Under the pieces are notes generated by a model that made no database searches, was not told the origin of the DNA, and worked only from the letters and a program-made list of their open reading frames with translations. A program made the position numbers and the translations under genes. DNA of 13,942 nt from Acidimicrobiia bacterium (GTDB lineage Bacteria > Actinomycetota > Acidimicrobiia > Acidimicrobiales > Hopanoidiivorantaceae), in the NCBI GenBank assembly GCA_020027305.1, contig JAHRAM010000004.1, forward strand, positions 1 through 13,942, read 5' to 3'. Positions 1 through 6,928 of this stretch are shown here, in pieces; the first letter of the stretch is position 1; each line of letters begins with the position of its first letter.

Positions 1-213
1 TATGTCATTGTTGTTGGCTCAAATTCAATTAGGGGCAACATTTTTGAAAATTGGAAATACATTAAGAGGGCAGCAGTTAATGTTGGGTTTGAGATTGAGT
101 CCCATTTTATTTCAAAGATTATTAACCACTTCATTAAAGTTCCCCGCTCAGAAAGAATTGACGAAGACCATGTATTGGTTCTCAAAAAAAAATTTTGTGA
201 AGGGTTTGTTTGA
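1..213 (+). CDS. C-terminal fragment of a probable DNA methyltransferase (5' end outside the window)
   Basis: The first reading frame is open from base 1 to a TGA at 211-213 and gives 70 residues. It begins YVIVVGSNSIRG, continues through a charged helix-like stretch and INHFIKVPRSERIDEDHVLV, and ends with KKK and a short tail. This pattern (VVG-x-x-x-I-RG, then a helix, then an Ile-rich stretch with IP/VPR, then I-x-E/D-D-H/Y-hydrophobic-L-K-K) is what I recall at the C-terminus of site-specific DNA methyltransferases of the N6/N4 amino-methyltransferase fold. The catalytic DPPY-type motif and SAM-binding motif would lie upstream and cannot be seen, so base specificity and any restriction partner are unknown. 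An overlapping open frame (2-220) is less protein-like. A weak hairpin (GAGG 302-305, CCTC 313-316) followed by a T run could end this transcript. Identification rests on family resemblance alone. Confidence 0.55.
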   Translation, partial: YVIVVGSNSIRGNIFENWKYIKRAAVNVGFEIESHFISKIINHFIKVPRSERIDEDHVLVLKKKFCEGFV

Positions 214-247
214 GTATTGATTTGAGTGCTTAGATGGAAAATAGGCT

Positions 248-279
248 TTAGTTTGAAAAATTAAAAGTCTTAGTTTGAA
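248..279 (+). repeat. Pair of 10-bp direct repeats upstream of miaB
   Basis: TTAGTTTGAA occurs at 248-257 and 270-279, 22 bases apart, about two helical turns. The rest of 214-356 holds only AT-rich sequence and a weak hairpin (302-316). The pair could be activator sites for miaB or chance. Confidence 0.4.
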
Positions 280-356
280 GGGCTTGGTAGTATTTTAATT
301 AGAGGCAAACAACCTCAAACAATTTTTAAAAACTATTAAAGCCTAGGTATAACAAC

Positions 357-1874
357 TTGCCAAACAAAAACTTGCCGACCAAAATCCAAAATACACCAGC
401 GCAGAAATATTTCATCCGCACATTTGGCTGCCAGATGAATGAACACGATTCTGAGCAAATTTCTGCCATTCTTGAGGCTGATGGAATGGTACCAGCCAAT
501 GATTCCTTAGATGCTGATGTGGTTTTGCTTAATACTTGCTGTATCAGGGAAAACGCTGACAACAAACTCTATGGAAATTTAGGCATGCTCAAGCAACAAA
601 AAGATGCCAACCCAGACATGGTGCTAGCAGTGGCAGGTTGCTTAGCGCAAAAAGACAGGGAGCAAATTAGGCAGCGAGCAAATTTTGTAGATGTTGTGTT
701 TGGCACACACAATTTGCACAGGGCGGCTGAACTTATAAACCATGCAAAAAAGCACGGCCCAATAGTTGAGATTCTAGAAGAGGCCGTGAGTCAAGACTTG
801 ATGGAATTTCCTAATCCGATATCTCAACCTGAATCTAAAAGAAAAGAACCACACAGGGCATGGGTGACAATTCAAATCGGCTGTGACAACTCTTGTGCTT
901 TTTGTATTGTGCCATCAGTTAGAGGCCCGGAAATTTCTCGCCAGCCAGAAGATATTATTAGTGAAATATCAACTCTTGCTAAAAGCGGTGTTAAAGAGGT
1001 CACATTGTTGGGGCAAAATGTTAACTCTTATGGCAGAGACATAGCCCTAAAAGAAAGAAAGGCAGGCAACAAATCTATAAAGCTCCGCCCTAAGTTTGCT
1101 GAACTGCTAAAAAAGGTGGCAGCTGTGGAGGGCATTTCAAGGGTTCGCTATACCAGCCCCCATCCCAAAGATATTTTAGACGAAACTATTACGGCAATGG
1201 CGACCTCTAAGGAAGTTTGTGAGCACCTTCATTTGCCACTTCAATCTGGAAACAATCGTATTCTTAGTGAAATGAGACGGGGCTACACTGCTGAGAAATT
1301 TTTAGCTCGCCTGAAAAAAGCCCGTGAAAATATTTCTGACCTAGCAGTTTCAACAGACATCATCGTTGGTTTCCCAAGCGAGACCGAAGATGACTTTTCT
1401 AGCACCCTTGAAGTTGCTGCCGAGGCTGAGTTTGACAGCGCATATCCTTTCATATTTTCCCCAAGGCAAGGAACAGAGGCAGCCAAGCACACAAGTGATT
1501 TTATTGATAGCGATATAATAAAAGAGCGCTTTTCTAGATTAAAAGTTGTGCTGGATCACTCTGCCTACCAAAAGCACAAAGCCAGAATTGGTAGAACTGA
1601 AGAAGTGATGGTTGAAGGCATCAGCCAAAAGGATGCCACCAAGACAACAGGAAGAACACGGCAAAATAAATTAGTTCATTGGCGCACCAATGGGCAAGAA
1701 CTCTCGCCTGGCACCATGGCTATGGTTGAGATTACAGATGCTGCCCCATATTTTCTAAGGGGAGAGTTGAAGAAAGTAAGCGAACAAAATGACACCTTGG
1801 GTAGCGCTCAAAATATTCTTTCACAAAATTCTTCAACCCCAGTCAAGCTGCTTGCCACAACAAGACATCCTTAG
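357..1874 (+). CDS. miaB: tRNA-2-methylthio-N6-dimethylallyladenosine synthase MiaB
   Basis: A radical-SAM methylthiotransferase that adds a methylthio group to C2 of isopentenyl-A37 in tRNAs reading UNN codons, in the cytoplasm. The N-terminal UPF0004 domain carries three auxiliary-cluster cysteines: C25 in FGCQMN, C61 in LNTCC and C95 in AGCLAQ. The radical-SAM cluster motif is C176-x3-C180-x2-C183, followed by IVPSVRG. LGQNVNSYG (218-226) and HLPLQSGNN (292-300) are typical of the family, and a TRAM RNA-binding domain spans about 408-471. At 505 residues it is near family length, with a roughly 34-residue polar tail. There is no ATG before the FGCQMN motif. TTG at 357 has an AGGT eight bases upstream and is the preferred start; a second in-frame TTG at 372 is possible. 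miaA follows 73 bases later, so both steps of the modification are encoded together. The identification is secure; the start is not. Confidence 0.96.
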   Translation: MPNKNLPTKIQNTPAQKYFIRTFGCQMNEHDSEQISAILEADGMVPANDSLDADVVLLNTCCIRENADNKLYGNLGMLKQQKDANPDMVLAVAGCLAQKDREQIRQRANFVDVVFGTHNLHRAAELINHAKKHGPIVEILEEAVSQDLMEFPNPISQPESKRKEPHRAWVTIQIGCDNSCAFCIVPSVRGPEISRQPEDIISEISTLAKSGVKEVTLLGQNVNSYGRDIALKERKAGNKSIKLRPKFAELLKKVAAVEGISRVRYTSPHPKDILDETITAMATSKEVCEHLHLPLQSGNNRILSEMRRGYTAEKFLARLKKARENISDLAVSTDIIVGFPSETEDDFSSTLEVAAEAEFDSAYPFIFSPRQGTEAAKHTSDFIDSDIIKERFSRLKVVLDHSAYQKHKARIGRTEEVMVEGISQKDATKTTGRTRQNKLVHWRTNGQELSPGTMAMVEITDAAPYFLRGELKKVSEQNDTLGSAQNILSQNSSTPVKLLATTRHP

Positions 1875-1947
1875 TGTTTAGTTTGCCTTTCAGGTCATGC
1901 CAAGTCTTTCATAGACAAATATTTCAGAGTAAATTTTCTAAAAGCCA

Positions 1948-2955
1948 ATGCCAAAAGCCTTAGTTATTTTAGGAGCAACTGCTAGCGGGAAATCAGAGTT
2001 GGCTATGTGGCTGGCTAGAAAAAGTCAAGACGAGTTGGGGGTGGAAACTCAAATAATGGCAGCTGATTCAATGCAGGTTTATAAGGGAATGGATATTGGA
2101 ACTGCCAAACCAACTGTCGAGGAGCAAAAAGAAATCAAACATTATTGTCTTGATTTGGCAGAGCCATCAGAGGAGTTTTCTGTCAGGCGATATAAAGAGG
2201 CAGCCACTCAGGTTTTTGACGAAAATAACAGCAGCAATGAAAATGATGGCAACGAAGGGGCAGAGAAAGTGTCTAAAGAAAAAACTGGCGAAAAAATAGC
2301 CAGCAAAACAAACAAGGCAGCCAACATAATAATTGTGGGAGGCACAGGGCTATACATAAGGGTAGTGGTAGATGACCTCCAAATCCCACCGCAATATTTA
2401 GAAATCCGAAAAGAGCTAGAGCAAGAGCCAAACACGCAAAAACTCTTTGAGCAGTTGAAGGCATTAGATGAATTGGCAACGGAAGAAATTTTGCCAAACA
2501 ATCGCCGACGAATTATTCGGGCACTTGAAGTAACGTTTGGGTCGGGCAAGCCATTTTCATCGTTTGGAAAAGGGATGAAAGATTATGCGTCAAATGAGTT
2601 TTGCCAAGTTGGCATAGACATGAGCCGAGAAACTCTTGATAGACGAATTGAAACACGTTACGAGCAACAAATGGATGCAGGATTTTTAGATGAGGTAAAA
2701 ATACTAAAGGAAACCAAACTTTCAAAAACTGCCCGCCAAGCCCTTGGTTATAAAGAATTGCTGGCTCACTTGTCGGCAGAACTCAGTCTAGAAGATGCAC
2801 TTGCTGAGGCAAAACAAAGAACAAAACGTTTTGCTCGCCGCCAGCAAAGGTGGTTTAGGCGAGACCCAAGAATTAAGTGGTTAGAAGCCAAAGAGCCAAA
2901 AGATGTCTCTAGTGATTTATTTAACACCTACATAAACTATTTTGGAATAAAGTAA
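1948..2955 (+). CDS. miaA: tRNA dimethylallyltransferase MiaA
   Basis: Transfers the dimethylallyl group from DMAPP to N6 of A37 in tRNA, making the substrate that MiaB then methylthiolates. The 335 residues show the P-loop GATASGKS (9-16), the DSMQVYKGMDIGTAKPT block (40-56), GGTGLYI (131-137), QALGYKE (264-270) and the basic TKRFARRQQRWFRRD motif (292-306). All are hallmarks of the family. Unusual is a low-complexity Asn/Glu/Lys/Ser segment at about 91-124 between the FSVRRYKEAA helix and the GGTGLYI strand, where most MiaA proteins have only a short loop. The ATG is six codons before the first beta strand and so is well placed, but no Shine-Dalgarno sequence is evident upstream. A 122-base AT-rich gap separates it from dapF on the same strand. 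Confidence 0.96.
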   Translation: MPKALVILGATASGKSELAMWLARKSQDELGVETQIMAADSMQVYKGMDIGTAKPTVEEQKEIKHYCLDLAEPSEEFSVRRYKEAATQVFDENNSSNENDGNEGAEKVSKEKTGEKIASKTNKAANIIIVGGTGLYIRVVVDDLQIPPQYLEIRKELEQEPNTQKLFEQLKALDELATEEILPNNRRRIIRALEVTFGSGKPFSSFGKGMKDYASNEFCQVGIDMSRETLDRRIETRYEQQMDAGFLDEVKILKETKLSKTARQALGYKELLAHLSAELSLEDALAEAKQRTKRFARRQQRWFRRDPRIKWLEAKEPKDVSSDLFNTYINYFGIK

Positions 2956-3077
2956 ATGGGTTGCAATAAGACGAAAAGATTTAGAAATACAATTAATTAA
3001 TAAGCTATAAAATCATAATCAAACTTGCCAATCAAAAATAGCCTCACAAAATATCAATAACAACGCCACAACATAAA

Positions 3078-4241
3078 ATGACACCACAAAATTTGCCAGA
3101 GGCACTAAATACCTATAGCTATATCTCAAAGCATCATGGGCAGGGCAACGATTTTATTATCGCCCAAGAAGGAAGCACTGTTTTTGAAGAACTAAATTCA
3201 AGTAAGCAGAGCGAGTTCCAAAAATCTGTTGCCCAAATTTGTAATCGTGAAACGGGAATTGAAATAGGGGGTGTGAAGGGCGCTGATGGATTTATTCAGC
3301 TTTTTGATGTTGGGAATGTAAATCCTGAAGAAAAAATGAGCGATAAAACACGCGATAAGAATCGAGAAATATTCTTTACTCTTTTCAATGCTGATGGGTC
3401 GTTTGCTGAGGTTAGCGGAAATGGTCTTCGCTGTGCTGGGCAGGCTCTAGCTAGACGAGCTAACCAAACAGAGATTGAGTATAAGGTTTTGGCAAAATTT
3501 AAAGGTGAGGTCACTTCCACATACAATATATATGTAAAAAATGGAACTAGCGAAATCTCAGATTCCAGAGTTGAGTTTGGCAGTCTCAAAATTCAATATA
3601 TAGACAACACTAGAAACAAAAACAATTCCATGCAGCCACTTATTGACATCATGCAAAATGTGCTATCTGATTCTTTACCTAACATCTCATCCAATTCCCC
3701 ATCTAGCAATTCTGCACTAAGCGATAGCTATGCAATGTTTAGGGTTGATGTTGGAAACCCCCATTTGGTTTTTCTCACTCAGGGGCTAGAAGAGATGGGC
3801 GACACTTCTGAAAGTGCTGAAAAGTTTGAAAAAACCGCTAGACGCATTTCTGAAGAATATCAAAAGGCAGGGCTGGGTGAAGTCAATATAGAGTTTGTGG
3901 AAGTGCTTGGTGCTACTTCAAATGATGGGGTGAATTCAAATGATGGAGCAAGCAAAAATCTAAAAATCAGGATGAAGGTTTTTGAACGTGGGGTAGGCGT
4001 AACTCAAGCCTGTGGTTCTGGCGCTGTGGCATCAGTGGCAGTAATAAATAGTGTTGGATTAACGAACATCGGTGTCTTTAGTAGTGTTCATTCAAAAGCA
4101 ACCAAGCCTTTTCTAAGATTGATAAAAGGCACTTTAAACGAAGTAGATGTAGTGATGGATGGCGGAACGGCAACAGTCTATTTTGAAAACGAAGTTTATA
4201 GTTTGAGCGGGCCAGTTCATTTCACAGGAAAAATTCTATGA
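3078..4241 (+). CDS. dapF: Diaminopimelate epimerase DapF, Cys-to-Ser variant at the first catalytic position
   Basis: Converts LL- to meso-diaminopimelate for lysine and peptidoglycan synthesis. Family motifs: KHHGQGNDFII (18-28, N24), FNADGS (103-108, N104), VGNPHLVF (225-232, N227), VNIEF (N270), the ERGVG loop (E303, R304) and TQACGSGA with the second catalytic cysteine C312. These match the substrate-binding residues known from Haemophilus influenzae DapF. The first catalytic cysteine motif, normally CGNG, reads SGNG here (S113, codon AGC), with another cysteine at C119. The protein has 387 residues against about 270-290 usually. The extra length is low-complexity material around 177-216 (Asn/Ser-rich), 279-292 (SNDG repeated) and a loop near 82-97. 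The family is certain. Whether epimerase activity is intact with serine, or serine is normal in this lineage, I cannot tell. The gene end is partly duplicated downstream. Confidence 0.92.
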   Translation: MTPQNLPEALNTYSYISKHHGQGNDFIIAQEGSTVFEELNSSKQSEFQKSVAQICNRETGIEIGGVKGADGFIQLFDVGNVNPEEKMSDKTRDKNREIFFTLFNADGSFAEVSGNGLRCAGQALARRANQTEIEYKVLAKFKGEVTSTYNIYVKNGTSEISDSRVEFGSLKIQYIDNTRNKNNSMQPLIDIMQNVLSDSLPNISSNSPSSNSALSDSYAMFRVDVGNPHLVFLTQGLEEMGDTSESAEKFEKTARRISEEYQKAGLGEVNIEFVEVLGATSNDGVNSNDGASKNLKIRMKVFERGVGVTQACGSGAVASVAVINSVGLTNIGVFSSVHSKATKPFLRLIKGTLNEVDVVMDGGTATVYFENEVYSLSGPVHFTGKIL

Positions 4242-4302
4242 AAAATATCAAGCAAGATGTAGTTTGTGCCAATTTCACGGGCAAATTCTATGAAAAAAAT
4301 AT
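4199..4302 (+). repeat. Degenerate tandem duplication of the dapF 3' end
   Basis: Copy 1 (4199-4248) covers the last codons and stop of dapF; copy 2 (4260-4302) lies just downstream. Both contain, in the same order, TAGTTTG, GCCA, ATTTCAC, GG, AAATTCTATGA and an A-run ending in TAT, with small gaps and substitutions between. Copy 1 encodes HFTGKIL and stop. Copy 2, in another frame relative to dapF, would encode NFTGKFYE. Copy 2 ends on a TATAAT (4300-4305) that could serve as a -10 element for hflX, although no convincing -35 accompanies it. Confidence 0.6.
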
Positions 4303-4350
4303 AATTAAATATTAAAAAAATAAAAAGCAAATAATAAGACAAGACAAGAA

Positions 4351-5721
4351 ATGCAACAAGATACAAGCAAAACCCAAGAACCAAACCCAAAAGCTACAAG
4401 TACGGCCGAGCAAACCCACAGGGGAGCCTTTGGGGAATACGGCTCTGACTCTAATCAAGGCTTCATAGAAAGAGGATTTTCTGAAAAGATTTTGCTAGTG
4501 GGCGTAACGGTCGCTAACTCCAGCTTCAGTGAAGTCATCAATTCTCTAGAAGAACTTGCTAGCTTGGTGAAAACTGCTGGCGCCAATCCAGTAGATAAAA
4601 TTTTAATCAAAAGAGACGTTCCACACCCAGGCACATACATCGGAAAAGGTAAAGTCGCTGAGATATATGAAATATGTGAGCGACTCGATATCGACACAGT
4701 GGTTTTTGATAACGACCTAACTGCTAGTCAGCAGGTGAACCTAGAAAAAGTCATCAAGCGCTCAGCCATCGACCGCACAACAGTCATATTAGACATTTTT
4801 GCTCAGAATGCATCTAGCCAAGAGGGTCGTGTTCAAGTTGAGTTGGCTCAACTCAAGCACAGGGCAGCCAAACTCAGAAGGTCAAATGTGACATATAGCC
4901 AGCAGGCAGGTGGAATCGGTAGCCGTGGTCCAGGTGAAACTCGCCTTGAAACCGATAGGCGAGTTATTCTGCGCCGAACTAGCCAACTAGAAAAAGAACT
5001 CAAAGCGATTTCCAAAAGGCGAAACAATCAGGCAAAGCGCCGACTTATTTCAAATATTTTAAACGTTGCCCTTGTGGGATACACCAATGTTGGAAAATCC
5101 AGTTTACTAAATAGGCTGACGGGGGCAGAGGTGCTTTCTAAAAATAGTTTGTTCTCAACTCTAGACGCCACCACCAGAAAACTTGAGTTGAGCGGTGGGC
5201 AAACCTGCCTGATAACTGACACTGTTGGGTTCATCAGAAAACTACCCCATACACTCATTGAAGCATTTGCCTCCACGTTGTCTGGAGTCACAGAAGCTGA
5301 CCTGCTAATTCATGTCATAGATACAACGGCATCTGATGTTTATTCACAGATTACAGAGGTAAATGCTGTTCTTCAAAAAATAGGGGCAGATGAAATTCCA
5401 CAGCTTCTTGTTTTTAATAAGGTTGATGTGGCTGACAATGCCGAGATAGATGCCCTCAAGCTGGAATACCCATCTGCCATATTTATTTCTGCTGAAGCTG
5501 GATATGGAATAGATGAGTTGCTGACTGAAATCCCAATCCAACTTGTAAATGGGGGAGTAGAGGAAGCACTTTTTATTCCCTATGAAAAAGGGGCTGTGAT
5601 GGCAGACATCCACCGTTCAGTCCAAGTGCTTGAACGCGAGCCAAAAGATGATGGGGTGTTATATACAGTCAAGTTGCCACGTTCTGATTCTGGTCGTTTC
5701 ATAGAGTATAGAAAATCGTGA
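4351..5721 (+). CDS. hflX: GTPase HflX
   Basis: A ribosome-associated GTPase of the Obg-HflX family, which in other bacteria splits or rescues stalled 70S ribosomes under stress. Of 456 residues, about the first 40 are a polar, variable extension. The HflX N-terminal domain follows, with the HPGTYIGKGK block (92-101) and the glycine-rich linker AGGIGSRGPGETRLE (186-200) preceded by a basic helix. The G domain has G1 GYTNVGKS (243-250), G3 DTVG (290-293), G4 NKVD (356-359) and G5 SAEAG (380-384). The ATG at 4351 lacks a clear Shine-Dalgarno sequence. In many actinobacteria hflX follows miaA and dapF, as here. The stop overlaps the GTG start of the next gene by four bases (GTGA), so the two are probably translated from one message. 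Confidence 0.96.
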   Translation: MQQDTSKTQEPNPKATSTAEQTHRGAFGEYGSDSNQGFIERGFSEKILLVGVTVANSSFSEVINSLEELASLVKTAGANPVDKILIKRDVPHPGTYIGKGKVAEIYEICERLDIDTVVFDNDLTASQQVNLEKVIKRSAIDRTTVILDIFAQNASSQEGRVQVELAQLKHRAAKLRRSNVTYSQQAGGIGSRGPGETRLETDRRVILRRTSQLEKELKAISKRRNNQAKRRLISNILNVALVGYTNVGKSSLLNRLTGAEVLSKNSLFSTLDATTRKLELSGGQTCLITDTVGFIRKLPHTLIEAFASTLSGVTEADLLIHVIDTTASDVYSQITEVNAVLQKIGADEIPQLLVFNKVDVADNAEIDALKLEYPSAIFISAEAGYGIDELLTEIPIQLVNGGVEEALFIPYEKGAVMADIHRSVQVLEREPKDDGVLYTVKLPRSDSGRFIEYRKS

Positions 5722-6395
5722 AGGATGTATTGAGCCATTTGGCTTCTGACCCTTATCGCATAAGCTCAAAAAACCCTCCGAGACTTCGTGGAAAATTCCA
5801 TCTGGCAAGCATTTTGCCAGCCATTGCTCTAGGGATTTGGTTAATCGCTAACACTGATGGGTCGGGAAACAAGGTCGTTGTCGCTGTTTATGCATTCACG
5901 ATTGTGTTCATGTTTTCGGTCAGCAGTGTTTATCACAACTTCCAATGGACAGACAAGCAGTGGTGGCGGATGAGGAAACTAGATCACACCGCCATCTATA
6001 TGTTGATTGCTGGAACATCTTTGGCATACGCCATATTGGTACTTAGGGGGGAAGTGAGGATTGTGATGTTGGCGATTACAGGAGGATTATTTGTGGTCAA
6101 TGTTATATATAGGTGGCTGCCGTTAGTTCCTTTTCGTGGGGTAATGAACTCACTATTCCTTTCCAGCGGCTGGTTGGCAGTAGTGTTTTCAAAATGGCTT
6201 TGGGAAATGCTCGGAGTGCTTGGATTTTCACTGTTGATAGCAGGTGGGCTGGTTTTCACACTAGGTTCAGTGGTGCTTGGAGCTAGAAAGCCAAATCCTA
6301 ACCCAGCAGTATTTGGCTATCATGAGATTTGGCACCTTGCTACCATTGTTGGGGTTGGGCTTCATGCCGCAGGCTTAACAGTTGGGGTTTTATAA
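5718..6395 (+). CDS. PAQR/hemolysin III family membrane protein (TrhA/YqfA-like)
   Basis: An inner-membrane protein of the hemolysin III branch of the PAQR family, implicated in other bacteria in membrane energetics and lipid homeostasis; PAQR proteins have a buried metal site. After a roughly 20-residue polar start comes PRLRGKFH (21-28, the RG-x-x-H motif), then several hydrophobic segments. The metal-site motifs are present: SSVYH (69-73), LDH (88-90) and YHEIWH (201-206), with a further H216 in the last helix. IAGTSLAY (97-104) is also typical. At 225 residues it has normal length. The GTG start at 5718 overlaps the hflX stop by four bases, so it is probably translationally coupled to hflX. 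The family is clear; hemolytic activity should not be assumed. Confidence 0.9.
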   Translation: MKDVLSHLASDPYRISSKNPPRLRGKFHLASILPAIALGIWLIANTDGSGNKVVVAVYAFTIVFMFSVSSVYHNFQWTDKQWWRMRKLDHTAIYMLIAGTSLAYAILVLRGEVRIVMLAITGGLFVVNVIYRWLPLVPFRGVMNSLFLSSGWLAVVFSKWLWEMLGVLGFSLLIAGGLVFTLGSVVLGARKPNPNPAVFGYHEIWHLATIVGVGLHAAGLTVGVL

Positions 6396-6403
6396 TTCTT
6401 CAC

Positions 6404-6418
6404 AATATTGTCAATATT
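6404..6418. repeat. Short palindrome after the PAQR gene
   Basis: AATATTG (6404-6410), one T, then CAATATT (6412-6418) form a perfect inverted repeat nine bases after the PAQR stop. It is too AT-rich and too tight to be a convincing terminator and has no T-run. It may be an operator or chance. Confidence 0.35.
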
Positions 6419-6434
6419 ATGTAGCCATAGTATT

Positions 6435-6620
6435 TTGGCAGACTTTTTGGGTTTGAGGGATAGGATAAAAAGCCAAAAGGTTTTGTTTTAAAAAGAGATC
6501 ATGAAACAGATGAGCTAATTTCATTGAAAAAATTTGATGCAAAAAAAACCTTTGATGAAATTTTATAGAAGAGAAATAGCTACGGCTGAAGTTGAGACTG
6601 GAAAGGATGCTGAATTCTAA
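6435..6620 (+). pseudogene. Probable frameshifted small gene, unknown function
   Basis: No single frame is open across this stretch, but three successive pieces read like one small charged protein. Piece one starts at TTG 6435 and gives (M)ADFLGLRDRIK. Piece two (6464-6565) gives DKKPKGFVLKRDHETDELIS, then LKKFDAKKTFDEIL. Piece three (from about 6564) gives YRREIATAEVETGKDAEF and ends at TAA 6618-6620. Adding one A to the A5 run at 6467-6471 and removing one T from the TTTT at 6561-6564 would join them into a product of about 60 residues. The final TAA overlaps the next gene's ATG (TAATG), as in a real operon pair. It could be a decayed gene, a sequencing error at homopolymers, or, less likely, coincidence. 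The third piece alone also has an ATG (6537) and could be a 27-residue peptide. I do not recognise the family. Confidence 0.42.
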
Positions 6621-6853
6621 TGATGTTAGCAACTGCATTACAAATTTGGCACTTAATCTCAGTGATTATTGCCAGCATCGCAACTCCGATATTTTATGTT
6701 GGGGCAGGAGTTTTGGGTGCTTTGTCTTATAGGCAATATAAAAGACAAAATGAACTTGCTGAAAAAGCAAATGAAATAGCACAGAAAGAAGATAATTTTG
6801 AAGAGCGCACAAAGTTGATTGAAGAAAAACTTGAATTTGATGAATTCAACTAA
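6620..6853 (+). CDS. Small membrane protein with a cytoplasmic coiled coil, unknown function
   Basis: 77 residues. A hydrophobic stretch at about 7-36 (ALQIWHLISVIIASIATPIF, then a Gly/Ala-rich part) forms one membrane segment. A charged Lys/Glu-rich helix follows at about 38-74 and is predicted by eye to be a coiled coil, facing the cytoplasm if the basic SYRQYKRQ marks the inner side. GGAAAGGA about 12 bases before the ATG could be a weak ribosome-binding site. The start sits on the stop of the frameshifted upstream frame (TAATG), suggesting coupling. I do not recognise the family; the shape resembles small phage or stress-related membrane proteins, but I assign no function. Confidence 0.6.
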   Translation: MMLATALQIWHLISVIIASIATPIFYVGAGVLGALSYRQYKRQNELAEKANEIAQKEDNFEERTKLIEEKLEFDEFN

Positions 6854-6855
6854 CC

Positions 6856-6886
6856 TTTTTTGCGAAAACCTAAAGGGCGCAAGAAA
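6856..6886. terminator. Stem-loop between convergent genes, possible terminator
   Basis: TTTTTTGCG (6856-6864) pairs with CGCAAGAAA (6878-6886) as a 9-bp stem with one G-U pair and a 13-base loop. It lies directly after the small membrane gene and before the end of the minus-strand LLM gene. On the plus strand TAGTTTT follows. It is weak as a classic terminator because GC content and U-run are modest, but the position fits. Confidence 0.35.
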
Positions 6887-6928
6887 TAGTTTTGGGCTAA
6901 GAATTCGCTATTCTAAATAAGAGCTTCG

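Noticed and set aside
2..220. Open frame with ATG and 72 residues at the left edge
   Set aside because: Its product is not protein-like, and the overlapping first frame matches the end of a DNA methyltransferase.
302..327. GAGG/CCTC hairpin with T5 downstream, possible terminator of the methyltransferase gene
   Set aside because: The stem is only 4 bp and the T-run begins six bases after it, too weak to call.
2208..2549. 113-residue minus-strand open frame inside miaA
   Set aside because: It is Ser/Leu-rich antisense of the low-complexity insert in miaA and has no start context.
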